From Liolophura sinensis (Eukaryota > Mollusca > Polyplacophora > Chitonida > Chitonidae): a DNA stretch of 64,000 nucleotides. The stretch covers positions 77,652,028 to 77,716,027 of the forward strand of contig NC_088295.1 of the NCBI RefSeq assembly GCF_032854445.1, written 5' to 3'. This document shows, piece after piece, positions 1 through 11,383 of this stretch. The notes under the pieces were generated by a model. That model ran no database searches. It had not been told where the DNA came from and saw nothing but the letters and a program-made list of their open reading frames with translations. Made by a program: the position numbers and the translations under genes. Positions within the stretch are counted from its first letter, which is position 1; every line of letters starts with the position of its first letter.

Positions 1-650
1 GATAAAATCACATTCATTTATTGAGGTTATATTATACTAAAACGTGTAAACAATTTCAAATATGGCAGAGGCAGAAACAGAGTTTATAGTAAGATCGCCG
101 GCAGTTTAGGAAACTGGTGACGCCCTCCGACAAAACATGTTGAACTCCGCCCAATATCCAGCATGCCACTGGTTTTTGAATAATTATGGCGTCACCCGAG
201 GCAACAGGTTCTTGCCATCAAAACGGGGCTTATGGACTTCAACATTATGAAAAAGTTAGAAAAAGTTTTCTAACTTCATTTTCCATGCAATGCGGTGAAC
301 TTGAAACATATCAATGTGTAGAGTTTGTGTTGTTACGTGTCACTTATCACAGGCAATTTTGGTGGCGAGTATGACTGATTTTACAGGCATCTGAAAATAG
401 GCGACTCTCGAAAAGAAATAGGCAGTAGCTGTGACGGCCACCGCTTTTGGTATCGGTTTAGAAAAAAACCGAAACACTGTATGCTGCTGCCTTTACAGAA
501 ACATGAGCCATTTGGAATTTTACATAACGGAGTGGGCTGAAATGGACAATACAAATAACAATATAAATGTACAGATAAAATACACTTCATATTCTATTGA
601 ATAAAACACATAAGAGGAAATGTCCGAGGGGGAATTGTCCATAGGGGGAA
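1..650. other. No gene recognised
   Basis: Should be intron of gene 1 if its exon 3 lies further left. Short open frames here show no known motif, no codon-like pattern and no repeat unit shared with the rest of the window. Confidence 0.5.
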
Positions 651-699
651 ATGTCGAAGATCTCTCTGTTGCATTCTTTAGTCCCATTTGCGAAATTTA

Positions 700-980
700 T
701 ACCATCAAATCAGGTGTCTGTCTTGTCTATGTTTATTAGGTGTCTGTCTCATCTGTGTGCTTTGAATGTCTGTCTCACCTGTGCGTATTGGGTGTGTGTC
801 TCACGTGAGTGTATTGAGTGTGTTTCAAACCTAATGTCTTTCTGTCCTGTGTGTATGGGATGTCTGTCTCACCTGTGTGAATTCGGTGTCTGTCTCACCT
901 GTGTGTATATTGGGTGTCTGTCTCACCTGTGTGTATATTGGGTGTCTGTCTCACCTGACTGTATTGGGTGTCTTTCTCAC
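700..980. repeat. 26-bp minisatellite next to gene 1 exon 2
   Basis: About 10 units of GTGTCTGTCTCACCTGTGTG plus ATTGG-type ends, abutting the donor of gene 1 exon 2. Read on the minus strand each unit is close to the exon end plus its donor (ATACAG/GTGAG). The last four variant units before the exon match, in the same order, those beside gene 2 exon 2. Confidence 0.9.
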
Positions 981-1763
981 CTGTATGTATTGGGTGTCTC
1001 CCGGTCATTATTGTACTTCGTGTAGGTGTACATATCGGCTGTACGTAATAGTTGTTGAGAATAATTACGCTCCTGGCCAGCTCGTCAATGTTAGGTGTGG
1101 AGATCTCCGAGCCGTGAAATCTCACGTCATCCCAGCCCTGTTTGTGACAAAATAACACAACATTAAGCAGTTTATCGAAAAGGGTAATATCCCAGTAACG
1201 TACAAAGTGTTCATGCGCATTGTAACGCAGTGGATACGTTCATTAATTTCTCAAGAGAGAAACGCTATAAATTTGTTTGAATAAGATTCAACGTCGCTTT
1301 CAGCCTTACCTCGACGATGTCTCTTCCTAGCACGTCGGTTCTAATACCGTTTTTTCCTGACAAAGCCAGAGAAAACTGGAGAAATCCATTTATAGATGAG
1401 AAACTTTTTTCACCGAAGGGTGACAGTTCTTGGTGATAGATTTTGGAAAAAAATCACTCCAAACAGGTAAATTACTGAGTCAAAAACTTGTAAACTGAGC
1501 GTCAAAGTCTAAGTCGATAATCGCAAGAACAACTTTAATCATCAAGCCCCACAGAAATATGGAAGAAACAATATGACTTGAGAGAGTTAAAAAAGGACAC
1601 GCACGGCACTAAATTAAAGCACCTGTGCGCTTACGAGATCATCGGAGACGATGAAATCAATGTGAGGTCTCTGTGCAGACCGAGCTGTGATATGTTTTAT
1701 CACACACCCAACACCGAGTAGGAGCACAAATACGTGCCCTTGTACAACGCTTCTGGGTAGCAT
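981..1763 (-). CDS. Gene 1: arylsulfatase B-like, 5' part only (exons 1-2)
   Basis: First two coding exons of a sulfatase whose remaining exons lie off the left edge. Exon 1 (1635-1763, 43 codons) begins at ATG 1763, has a hydrophobic stretch (VFVLLLGVGCV) that could be a signal peptide, and ends RPHIDFIVSDDL before a GTAAGC donor. The two Asp match the metal-binding pair of sulfatases. Exon 2 (981-1137, 157 bp) starts GWDDV and carries the sulfatase signature CTPTR, whose Cys is converted to formylglycine in active enzymes, then RHPIHTG and a GTGAG donor. Exon 2 is nearly identical to exon 2 of gene 2, but exon 1 is very different. Exon 1 was found by frame and splice logic and is the less certain part. 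Whether the complete gene is functional cannot be seen here. Confidence 0.68.
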
Positions 1764-2384
1764 AGTGCACAGTAACAGGTATAGCTTGACGTAAATAACA
1801 TTAAAGCTGCAAGGAAAAATTATGAATCTTACCTTGCAAAGGCACAGACAACGTACAGTCTTCGTGGCTTTTTCCTATCTGTGTTCAACCTTTAGTACGG
1901 TAAAATGTCTTTACCATTACGTGTACCTGATGGCAGAAAGTGATGTCATTCTCGATCCAATAGACATACTACATACATGTATGTTTGAAATGACGCGTTG
2001 AACCACCACAAAGCTTAGCTAGATTGGTTATAATATGATGTTACATAGCGGATTTGTATACAACACGGTTTCAAAAGCGAGCACCGCCAGAATCATTATC
2101 TCTGTGAGTTCACACAAACGAAATTTTAAGCATTAAAAAATAACATAAACAAACAATAAATGAAAGAAAAACATTCACAAAAATATTGCCAAAATATTTT
2201 AAATGAATAAGTTCCATAGGGAAAATACGCAGATGTCTAGGTGGAAATTTGAATGCATCAACTGACGGCGCGGTGATATACTGTGCAAAAAGGTATGAAA
2301 CCCAAGTCGCGAAAGTACCGTATCGCGAACCGTGCGTGACCAAGCGAAACACATGATAGTCAATAGGTATACAGTTGCTTTAAA

Positions 2385-2622
2385 TTGATTGATTGGTTGA
2401 TCGATTGATTGGTGTTTAGCGCCATGCTCTAGAATTTATATCACGGCTGTAAGTTCTGTGGGAGTGCCTGGTGTGCCGATCTTTGCCAAGTACATGCACC
2501 TAAACCGCCTGATACAAGACCTAGAACAAAACGGAGAGAGCCGGATTCGAACACACGACCCTATTGGCATAGTGTCGGATTGTCACAGTGAAACAGCGGC
2601 TTAACCCTCTGAGATAGCGATG
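2385..2622 (-). mobile_element. SINE-like element with tRNA-like head
   Basis: TGATTGGTGTTTAGCGCCAT tail side, and at the far end GCCGGATTCGAACACACGACC and CTTAACCCTCTGAGATAGCG, the reversed B and A box regions of a tRNA-like head. It differs from the main SINE body, so it may be a sister family sharing the tail. Confidence 0.7.
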
Positions 2623-3377
2623 CACAACCATCATGTACTGAATGGAGAAAATGCTAAACAGGAACAATCACAAAACATTCCACGCATGGTAGAACACAGT
2701 TTGAATAAATGTGCAATACACGCATTACATCTTGATGCATGCATCAGCTCGGTGGTTCTGTTAACATATAAGTCTGCAGCGATCGTGCTGGTGGACTATA
2801 AGTCAACCTAACAACAATGCCGGTATTCTGCTAGCGGACTAAGAATCCCTGCGGCCGGGATCCTTCGATTTGTTTTCGTGTTAATCGCCAAATGTGATGG
2901 TAACACATCAATTTAAGGAATCCAAGACCAGTAATCTAATGAACAGCTATTAAAAATCTCATTTTTTGAACCAAGCTCTGCTGATGTACTGTTGTATAGA
3001 GGTTTTTGTAAACATGCAGTGTCTAATGTATTATACCTCATTCGACCGTGCAGTGTATAACGTATGCTCTCAACTGTGTATGTTTCCATTCTAAAATTTA
3101 CAATCAGATTAACCAGATAAGATATCTATCATATGATTCATACAGAGAATAAGGTGGATAAAGTTTAATCTGCGCTGACTGTAACGCTATAAACCAGCCG
3201 CCATGGGTGAAGGTGACACAGTTAAAATCAATATTAGGCTGTGTGCTGGTGACAACATAGGTATCGAGTGAACCGTGGTACAACCTTTGGTCATTCAGCT
3301 GACCCTAGCACGGCCTTTAACGCACAATAGAAACAGTGCATTGTACGGTATGCCTACTGTGCTTATATGCAGAAGTC

Positions 3378-3378
<1 letters not shown>

Positions 3379-3464
<86 letters not shown>
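3379..3464. repeat. (TA)n microsatellite
   Basis: Uninterrupted TA run of about 84 bases between genes 1 and 2, followed by a looser CATA/TATACA tract to about 3506. Confidence 0.97.
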
Positions 3465-3466
<2 letters not shown>

Positions 3467-4305
3467 CCACACACATACATATATACATATATATACACAT
3501 ACACATGCCCCAAAGAAACATAAATGAGTTATGAGAATTTCACAAGGTCTATTTCACACTGAACAGACTATGTATTGTAACTATCATACATAATATATGC
3601 ATTCATTTTTTGTGTTAAATTGCCAACTTCAGTGCTATTGTGTTAAAAGGATTCCAAATTACGGCAAATGCTGCACCACCATCTGCAATCAGACACTTTT
3701 AGCTAAATATAAAATAGGTGACTTCTATTACAGTTTTATTGCCATTGTAGTTTACGCTGGTATATATTCAAATCAAAATGTATCTTTGTATTTTTTGGCA
3801 AAATTTAAACAATTCACAACGGTGCATTGATCACTTATATGACAAATAATTGACAGTCTGCACAATGAGGTACTAATACATACCACGAGAAGACTGCTTG
3901 AATTTAATGCAATTTAATACGTTATTCATTAGCAACATGAACTGCAAACAACCATTTGACTCCGGTTACCTGTTAGGCGGCAGTCACAGTATGTGGCATT
4001 GACGTTAAATGTTATTGCTGTTTGGAATAAATGGAAATAAAACGTCATGGTACATAGAGCAAAGGGCTTGTGAAAGACGCGGAAGAACGTTTTTGTTATT
4101 GCAGATACGGTATTGTTTCCTGGTTTCCTGTATATATGCCATTCCTTCCAATAAAAATGAGTTCCAAACATTATACGTTTCACCCATTCCAGAGAATATT
4201 TGTTGTCCATGGGCAGTTGCTATAATACCAGAAAACAAGCTAGGGACTCCAGCTCTTCAATAAAATAGCATAACAACGGAAATACGTAATGAGAATTATT
4301 AAATG

Positions 4306-7300
4306 TTAGAAGGTCTGTTTGTCCATCCAGCAACTCCAGGCCCCGTCGTAGTACTTGGGATTGGCATTAGGATCGGTTGGTTTGTTTCGCGGTGGAACCG
4401 ACGTTTTCCTATAGTCTTCGATTTTCTGAAGAAGCATCTCAACAAGGTTTGGATTTTGATCCGCGATGTTGTGGTATTCACAGGGATCAACGGGAATGTT
4501 GAATAAACAAGGAGCTTTCTTTGGCATGCAATTTGTTGAAAGGTTTGAAGGCTTTGGACCGCACTTTACGACGATAGGAATGTCTTCTGAGCTGAATGTG
4601 ACAGGGTTGCTGTCCATTGCTTGAGGTTCAACAATGTCGCCACCAGAGGGCGTGTCGTCCCCAGGAGGCGTGCATCCATACCAGCCATCGTTACGCCCGT
4701 TGGATATGTCCCCCGTGACCAGTTTAAAGTCGCCAACGCGAATCGAGGAGAAGTTCTGGATGGGGTCGATGTTGTGAAGAATCTCCTTCCTGACGTCAGC
4801 CCCACGGGAGTTGAGAACGTCCCACATGTCATAGCCGTCTATTGTCGTCATTTCACTGGGGTCTCCGCCCGCCACCCTGTAGATCGTGGGCAGCCAGTCC
4901 GCCACGTGCATCATGTGACTGGAGACATAGCCTGTGTTCTGCAGAAGAGGGCTGTACACAAATCCAGTTCCTCGGACCCCTCCCTCCCACATGGTGTTCT
5001 TTAAACCTCTGACAATGGAAAACACACACAGCATGTTTGATAAAAGCTCCACGTTGGATATAGGAGCAGTTGCACTCAAAGCGCAGCTGAGATACACACA
5101 TTTTGATTAACGACAATTTATAAACTACTCAATGATTTGGGTACTGATTCAATTTACTCGCCTCGAACATTTCTTGCGTTTTTCCGCGATCATTGAAAAC
5201 TATTGACTCCTTATCTTTGCATGAATCCCTCCTGATATCTTACTATATTTGTATGGTTTCTTAGTTCTTTGGTGTTTTGAAAATTGGTCTTGCGATTCTA
5301 GATATTGATTTGGATGACGGCTGGTACATAAATGACTATTCCAACGCCTAGATGCACGTGGAGTTTATGTCCAAAATCATCATTCCAAACACCTTCTAAC
5401 ATCTTACCTACTGTACACTCTCGTCACTTTCAATACTACTACGACCGTGGTTGCTAGTGTACTACAAGAGGATCTGTTAAAGCGGACCGTGGTTGCTAAT
5501 GTACTACACGAGGATCTGTTAAAGCGGACCGTGGTTGCTAGTGTACTACAAGAGGATCTGTTTAAGCGGACCGTGGTTGCTAGTGTATTACAAGAGGATC
5601 TGTTAAAGCGGACCGTGGCTGCCAATGTACTACAAGAGGATCTGTTAAAGCGGACCGTGGCTGCTAGTGTACTACAAGAGGATCTATTTAAGCGGACCGT
5701 GGTTGCTCGTGTTCTAGGCTAGAGATTTTTCTGAAGACCATGATATGATAGTCACACGAGGTATGGCTTGGAAAAGATACAGGTGTGGTGACTTAATATG
5801 GTAGCATAGTTAAATATGACAGTTTTAACTGAGAGAATAGTCACACGAGGCATGGTTACCTGCATCTTCTTGGAACAGATACAGGTGTGGTGACAACGTG
5901 ACAGCATAGTTACTTATAACAGTTTTAACTGAGAGGATAGTCACACGGGGCATGGTTACCCGAGACAATATGCAGATACAGACTTGTGGGCCTAACCTTG
6001 GAGGCGGTTGCGTAAGGCAGCTTTACCGAGACAAACGATACAGGCACGTTGACTCAGATATCGATGGTTGCATGTTGCAGTTTTACCCAGTGTGACTACA
6101 CGAGGCATGGTTACCTGTGACAAAAGATACAGGCTTGCTTGCCCAACGTGAGAGGATGGTTGTATATGACAGTTTTATCCAACACGTCAAAGGAGGCATG
6201 GTTACCCGTGACAAAAGATACAGGCACGGTGATTTAACTTGAGACAGCTGTAGTATGCGCGTGTCAGTGTTACCTGAGGGGATAGTTACAGGCAGCATTC
6301 CCGTCGTACCCATTGGCTGGTCCTCCATTGTCCGTGGTAAAAATTATAACAGAGTTTTCCATCATTCCAGTTTCTCGTAGCGCCCGAGTGACGTTACCCA
6401 CGGAGTCGTCGAGAGCTGACACCATGCCTGATAATATTTAGAACATTTCGTATTAAATTTTACATTTAGTTAGAGAGAGCCAAGTACAACATACCGGGAT
6501 AATATTACACTGAAAGGTACACCGCAAGTTTTGATACAAAACATTCTTTTTTTTATAATAAGATCATGCCTAGAAATCTGGGGGATAAATTATCTATAAT
6601 ATCAAAAGTTTATTTATTTATTTGCTTGGTGTTTTACGCCAATAATAGTAAAGCAATATTTCCTCAGTAGTAGACCGAACTACTACTATTTCCAAATAAA
6701 TTACTGATTAGTACTACGCTCAGTTTTTTATATTTCAGTATTACCCGCAAAGACTCGTCTCTTTTCATTTTGGATATTCGGAAACCTGTTGACATATTTG
6801 GCCGGAGCTTCCACTGCCTTGTCTTTGCCACCATTTCCGGCATGGACCGCTTGGTGAGCCAAGTACAGAAACAGAGGCTGGGAAGAGAACAGCGCAAAAT
6901 TAAAACACAGTACCGTACGTGGGAAGGTCTGGTAGTAACAGACGGATGGTCGTGGTTTTCTCCCTGGCTGTGTCTGGTTTCCTCCAATCATAATGTTGGT
7001 AGCCGTCACATAAGTAAAATATTCTTGAGTACGGCGTAAAACACCAATGAAATAAATAAATAAATAAATAAATAAATAAAAGAACACAATAAGCTGTGTA
7101 TCTTTGCTGAAGAGGGTTTCTGTATATTACAGGAGTAAATAATTTATATCAAGGAGTAAATAATGTGGTTGTAGCACTGTAGTGAAGGTAGGGAGAATGA
7201 GTCGGTATTCACTTAATTGCTTAATTGAGATTTAACGCTGTGCATAAATACATTTCACTCAGATGACGGCGGTCAGAGTCTTATCGGTGGAGGAATTCAG

Positions 7301-10300
7301 TCAGATTCGGTCAGGTTTGTCAATATTAAATTACCGGCACGTAAATAACCCGCCCGCTGATGATTGTGTCATGATAAAGGAAGACTTAAGTTCAGTAGGA
7401 AACTGGGATAGATGAAGGTACCATACTACCGATAAAAGTAGTTAGATTTGCTTTTATACACATCGTGTTCTTCGTGGCATTGGGAGATAAGTGCTTGTAA
7501 ATGAGAACAATTTCGTATTCATGGAATATTTCGACTGTGTGATAAAAAAAGGGTGAATTGTGACGCAGATAAATACTGATGACTACCTCTGAGGTATGAT
7601 GAGAGAGGATAAAGACTGGTGATTACCTCAGAGGTATTGTGAGAGCGGATGATGTTCTCAGCAGCAGACGAGAAGAGTTCCGTACTGTAGCTTCCGTTCT
7701 CATTCCGCACCACGTTCATATCCTGACGGAAGTCCAAACCTGAGTACATCTAAAATCAGGAAAATAACACATTATACTTGTCACGTGTAAGTGTATCGTA
7801 GTTCTGCATAGTCGTTCATTAGTTGAATTCTGTCTTCCGAAATCATAACAATTTTCAGCATGGTGCGCTTACAATTCGACAATTACACACAATACGACAA
7901 GACTTTCTTCACACGACATTGTAGGGTTAATCAGCGATATCAACATCGACAATACTTTTAACAGTAGGCCTATGGTATATAAAGGCCTTTGTTCGTGTGA
8001 TAGGCCTAGTTTTTGTTTCTAATTGTAATTTAATTTTTTCTTTAATCCTCTGTACAACACCATATTGCCACAACACTAACTAGGCTCCACAAACTACTGT
8101 TCCTTTCTTTCTTGTGTCTTTGCTCTGTACGTTTTATTATCCCTCCCTGTTTTCAGTTCATTACAATGGAGACACTGTCAGGCAAATTAAAATATCGATC
8201 GTTATCAGTTATTTTGTTTCATTCCCCTTTGACACACCTCCTTAACTGCTTCACTCGATCGTTCACACATATCTTTGAGAAAAGTTCATCAGAATTTTCC
8301 CCCATACCCGTTTCAAACGTCAGAACGACCTCACCGAGTCATAAATGAAAAGATTTCATTACCTAAGGACAGACAAATAACATCGTGATGCACATACCAC
8401 TTCTGCCACGTGATCGAAGTAGTCCTCCTTTCCCAGCCAGTATCCGAAGTGGCTTTTGAAGCCTCGATATGTGGGAGTGTATTCTTTTTGGAAGAATCCA
8501 AGATGCCACTGCCGAGAGAAAACAAAACTGTCACCGAATAAAGTAGTTATTCATGGTTAAAGAAATCCGCTTTAACAACCCTAATGTGTTTTTCCTCCAC
8601 ACGCCCCTCACCCCGCCCCCATTTTTCCAATCCATGAATAGGCGTAGGCGATCTAATCCAGAATAGAACAAAGTACTTTTCTCCGATTATCTAGTCCTTA
8701 CACAAACTTTATCAAAATAGCAAAATATATTTTCCCGTTTCCCCACTTTGTCCACTTTTGATCCTAGTCCAAAATAAAATCACTTCCTTTTCCCCATTTC
8801 TCAGGTATGTGCACCTTCGATACTAATCGATAATAGCATAACTTACTTTTCCACAGTTTGTGCACCTTTAAAGTTCGAATCCATAATTAAAGATCTTACT
8901 TCTTCACACATTCCGGGGCCTCCGTGGCTCAGCTGGTTAGCGCACTAGGACAGCATAATGACCCAGGAGTCTCTCACCAATGCGGTCGCTGTGAGTTCAA
9001 GTCCAACTCATGTTGGCTTCCTGTCTGGCCGTAAGTGGGAAGGTCTGTCAGCAACCTGCGGATGGTTGTGGGTTTCCCCTGGGCTCTGCCCGGGTTCCTC
9101 CCAAAATAAGGCTGGCCGCCGTCGTATAAGTGAAATATTCTTGAGCACGGCGTAAAACACCAATCAAATAAATAAATAATAAATACTTCACACATTTTAT
9201 CCTAGTCCAGCTTATTAACTTACTTTCCCCTAGTTCCTCGTTCCGTGCACCTTCGCTCTAAACCCAGAGTAGTCTATTGTACAACTTACTTTTCCTACAA
9301 TATGAGATGAATATCCTAACTTGTTCAAATACTGTGGCATGATTGTCTCGTCCAATGACAATCCATACGGTTCAGGTGCCAGTATTACCGAATGCTGTAA
9401 ACCTGTAGATAGAGAATTAAAAGAGGAAATAACAAAATAAATCACAAACAGATGACACACATATTCTTGAGTCAAAAGTCAAAAAGCGCACTACACTGTC
9501 TGTTTATGTGTATTTGGTGTCTGTCTCTTCTGTAGGTTCTGGGTGTCTCACCTTTTGTATTTGGTGTCTGTCTCACCTGTATGTATTAGGTGTCTTTCTG
9601 ACCTGTGTATTGGGTGTTTGTCTCACCCCAGTGCTATTTGGTGTCTTTCTCATCTGGGCGTATTAGGTGTTTCTCTGCCTGTGTGTATTGGGTGTCTGTC
9701 TCACATGTGTGTATTTGGTGTCTGTCTCTTCTGTATGTATTGGGTGTATCACCTTTGTGTATTGAGTGTCTGTCTCTTCTGTATTTATTGGGTGTCTCAC
9801 TTTTGTGTATTGGGTGTCTGTCTCAACTGTATGTATTAGGTATCTTTTTCCCCTGTGTACTGGGTGTTTGTCTCACCCCTGTGTGTATTTGGTGTCTGTC
9901 TTATCTTGGTGTATTAGGTGTTTGTCTGCCTGTGTATTGGGTGTCTGTCTCACATGTGTGCATTGATTGTCTTTCTCACCTGTGCATTGGGTGTCTGTCT
10001 CACCCCTGAGTGTATTAGGTGTCTGTCTCATCTATGTGCATTGGGTCTCCGTCTCACCCCTTTGGGCATTAGGTGTCTTTCTCACCTGTGTGTATTGGGT
10101 ATGTGTCTCACCTGTGTGTATTAGGTGTTTGTCTCACCTATTTGAATTAGGTGCCTGGTTGACCTGTGTGTACTGAGTGTCAGTCTTACCTATGTGTACT
10201 GGGTGTCTGTCTCATCTGTGTGTATTGGGTGTCTGTCTCACCTGTGTGTATTGTGTGTCTGTCTTACTTGTGTGTATTGAGTGTTTATTTCTTCTGTGTG

Positions 10301-11383
10301 TAATAGGTGTCTGTCTCACTTATGTGTATTGGGTGTTCATCTCTTCTGTGTGAATTGGCTGTTTATCTCACCCGTGTGTACTGGGTGTCTGTCTCGCCTG
10401 TGTGTATTGGGTGTCTGACTCACTCCTGTGTGTATTATGTGTTTGTCTAACCTGTGTGTATTGGGTATGTGTCTCACCTTTGTGTATTAAGTGTCTGTCT
10501 CACCTGTGTGAATTAGGTGCCTGTCTCATCTGGGTGAATTAGGTGTCTCCCTGTGTATAATGGGTGTGTGTCTCACCTGTGTGTATTGGGTGTCTGTCTC
10601 ATCTGTGTGTACTGGGTGTCTGTCTCACCTGTGTGAATTCGGTGTCTGTCTCACCTGTGTGTATATTGGGTGTCTGTCTCACCTGTGTGTATATTGGGTG
10701 TCTGTTTCACCTGACTGTATTGGGTGTCTTTCTCACCTGTATGTATTGGGTGTCTCCCGGTCATTATGGTGCTTCGTGTAGGTGTACATATCGGCTGTAC
10801 GTAATAGTTGTTGAGAATAATTCCGCTCCTGGCCAGCTCGTCAATGTTAGGTGTGGAGATTTCCGAGCCGTGAAAACTAACGTCATCCCAGCCCTGCAGA
10901 ACAAATTACCAGGGTATCGATGGTTTTCCTTGCGACTGCGAACATGGTCAGCGTCATGTAACGGCTTATGCATAAAGATTAAAAACTCAGTTCATACTTC
11001 CAACATCAACGAAATAACTATATTTATCATTTATTTCAGGACGATAGTATTTATTTATTTATTTGATTGGTGTTTTACGCCGTACTCAAGAATATTTCAC
11101 TTATACGACAGCGCCCAGCATTATGGTGGGAGGAAACCGGGCACAGCCCGGGGGAAAATCACGACCATCCGCAGGTTGCTGGCAGACAGGACGATAATAA
11201 AACTGAACTCTAATGTACATTTCTTGTTTATTAGTTAGAAAGATTACATAAATCAAGTTACATTAAACTTACCAGATCATCGGCCACAATGAGAATTATG
11301 TTCGGCCGACTGCAAAATCCCACAGTTGTGAATGAGCACAGCAGCAATAGCCAAATTACCCTTGTAACCATTTCGATCGTCAT
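4306..11383 (-). CDS. Gene 2: arylsulfatase B-like sulfatase, complete, 8 exons
   Basis: Exons, 5' to 3': 11273-11383, 10737-10893, 9290-9402, 8398-8508, 7627-7749, 6745-6877, 6274-6427, 4306-5008. They total 1,605 bp and stay in frame: 534 residues, close to the 533 of human ARSB. Likely hydrolyses sulfate esters of glycosaminoglycans or similar substrates in lysosome or outside the cell (family knowledge; substrate not visible). Seen: hydrophobic leader ([15 protein letters not shown]), ADDL metal site, CTPTR at 73-77 (formylglycine Cys 73), K127 and H129 in VGK-WHLGF, TTDNGG at 280-285, and K304 in [13 protein letters not shown]; all expected active-site elements are present. An in-frame TAA precedes ATG 11383; a second in-frame ATG lies at 11371, so either could be the start. 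Introns 2, 5 and 7 contain tandem copies of the neighbouring splice-donor region. Confidence 0.93.
5446..5715. repeat. 42-bp minisatellite, gene 2 intron 7
   Basis: About six nearly identical units containing GCTAGTGTACTACAAGAGGA and TGTTAAAGCGGACCGTGG. No coding meaning is evident; the open frames across it come from the unit length being divisible by three. Confidence 0.93.
5740..6273. repeat. Degenerate ~95-115-bp tandem repeat running up to gene 2 exon 7
   Basis: About five diverged units, each with GATACAGGTGTGGTGAC, a GACAGTTTTAACTGAGAG block and CACACGAGGCATGGTTACC. The array ends at the donor of exon 7. The block CTGAGAGGATAGTCACACG resembles the end of exon 7 (CTGAGGGGATAGTTACAGG on the plus strand). 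Confidence 0.8.
6905..7080 (+). mobile_element. SINE 3' fragment
   Basis: GTGGGAAGGTCTGGTAGTAA through GAGTACGGCGTAAAACACC and a (AATA)n tail. Sits just upstream (transcript sense) of gene 2 exon 6, about 30 bases from its acceptor. Confidence 0.8.
7565..7650. repeat. Two-copy duplication of gene 2 exon 5 end and donor
   Basis: Exon 5 ends ACCTCTGAG/GTAATCACC; about 45 bases into the intron the sequence ACCTCAGAG/GTAGTCATC repeats it with flanking CTCTCAT and AGTATTTATC. The second copy still has a usable-looking donor. Confidence 0.8.
8917..9178 (+). mobile_element. Full-length tRNA-derived SINE
   Basis: Head GCCTCCGTGGCTCAGCTGG contains a perfect RNA polymerase III A box (TGGCTCAGCTGG); GAGTTCAAGTCC about 60 bases later is a near B box. 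The body carries the dispersed core (GTATAAGTGAAATATTCTTG, CGGCGTAAAACACCAATC) and ends in AATAAATAAATAATAAATA. Lies in intron 3 of gene 2. Most complete copy in the window. Confidence 0.88.
9490..10736. repeat. 26-bp minisatellite filling intron 2 of gene 2
   Basis: Roughly 45-48 degenerate units with core GGTGTCTGTCTCACCTGTGT. It starts exactly at the 5' splice site of exon 2 and fills most of the intron. On the transcript strand each unit contains CACACAG followed by GTGAGAC, a copy of the exon end and consensus donor. Confidence 0.95.
11040..11195 (-). mobile_element. SINE 3' fragment, gene 2 intron 1
   Basis: TTATTTATTTGATTGGTGTT, CGCCGTACTCAAGAATATTTC, GGTGGGAGGAAACCGGGCAC and CCGCAGGTTGCTGGCAGAC: body and tail in reverse orientation, without the tRNA-like head. 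Confidence 0.8.

Larger units (their letters stand above)
1764..4305. other. Intergenic, genes 1 and 2
   Basis: Holds the upstream region of gene 1, a SINE-like element (2385-2622), the (TA)n tract and the 3' flank of gene 2. No further exon was found. Short open frames at 3.6-4.3 kb are AT-rich and match nothing known. Confidence 0.6.

Noticed and set aside
4621-5004. 127-codon plus-strand open frame
   Set aside because: Exact antisense of gene 2 exon 8, whose minus-strand protein has clear sulfatase motifs.
8917-8990. tRNA gene
   Set aside because: Only the head of a SINE: no plausible acceptor stem or anticodon arm, and the sequence runs into the SINE body.
9543-10781. Cysteine-rich open frames ([10 protein letters not shown]-like) on the plus strand
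   Set aside because: Antisense reading of the 26-bp minisatellite.
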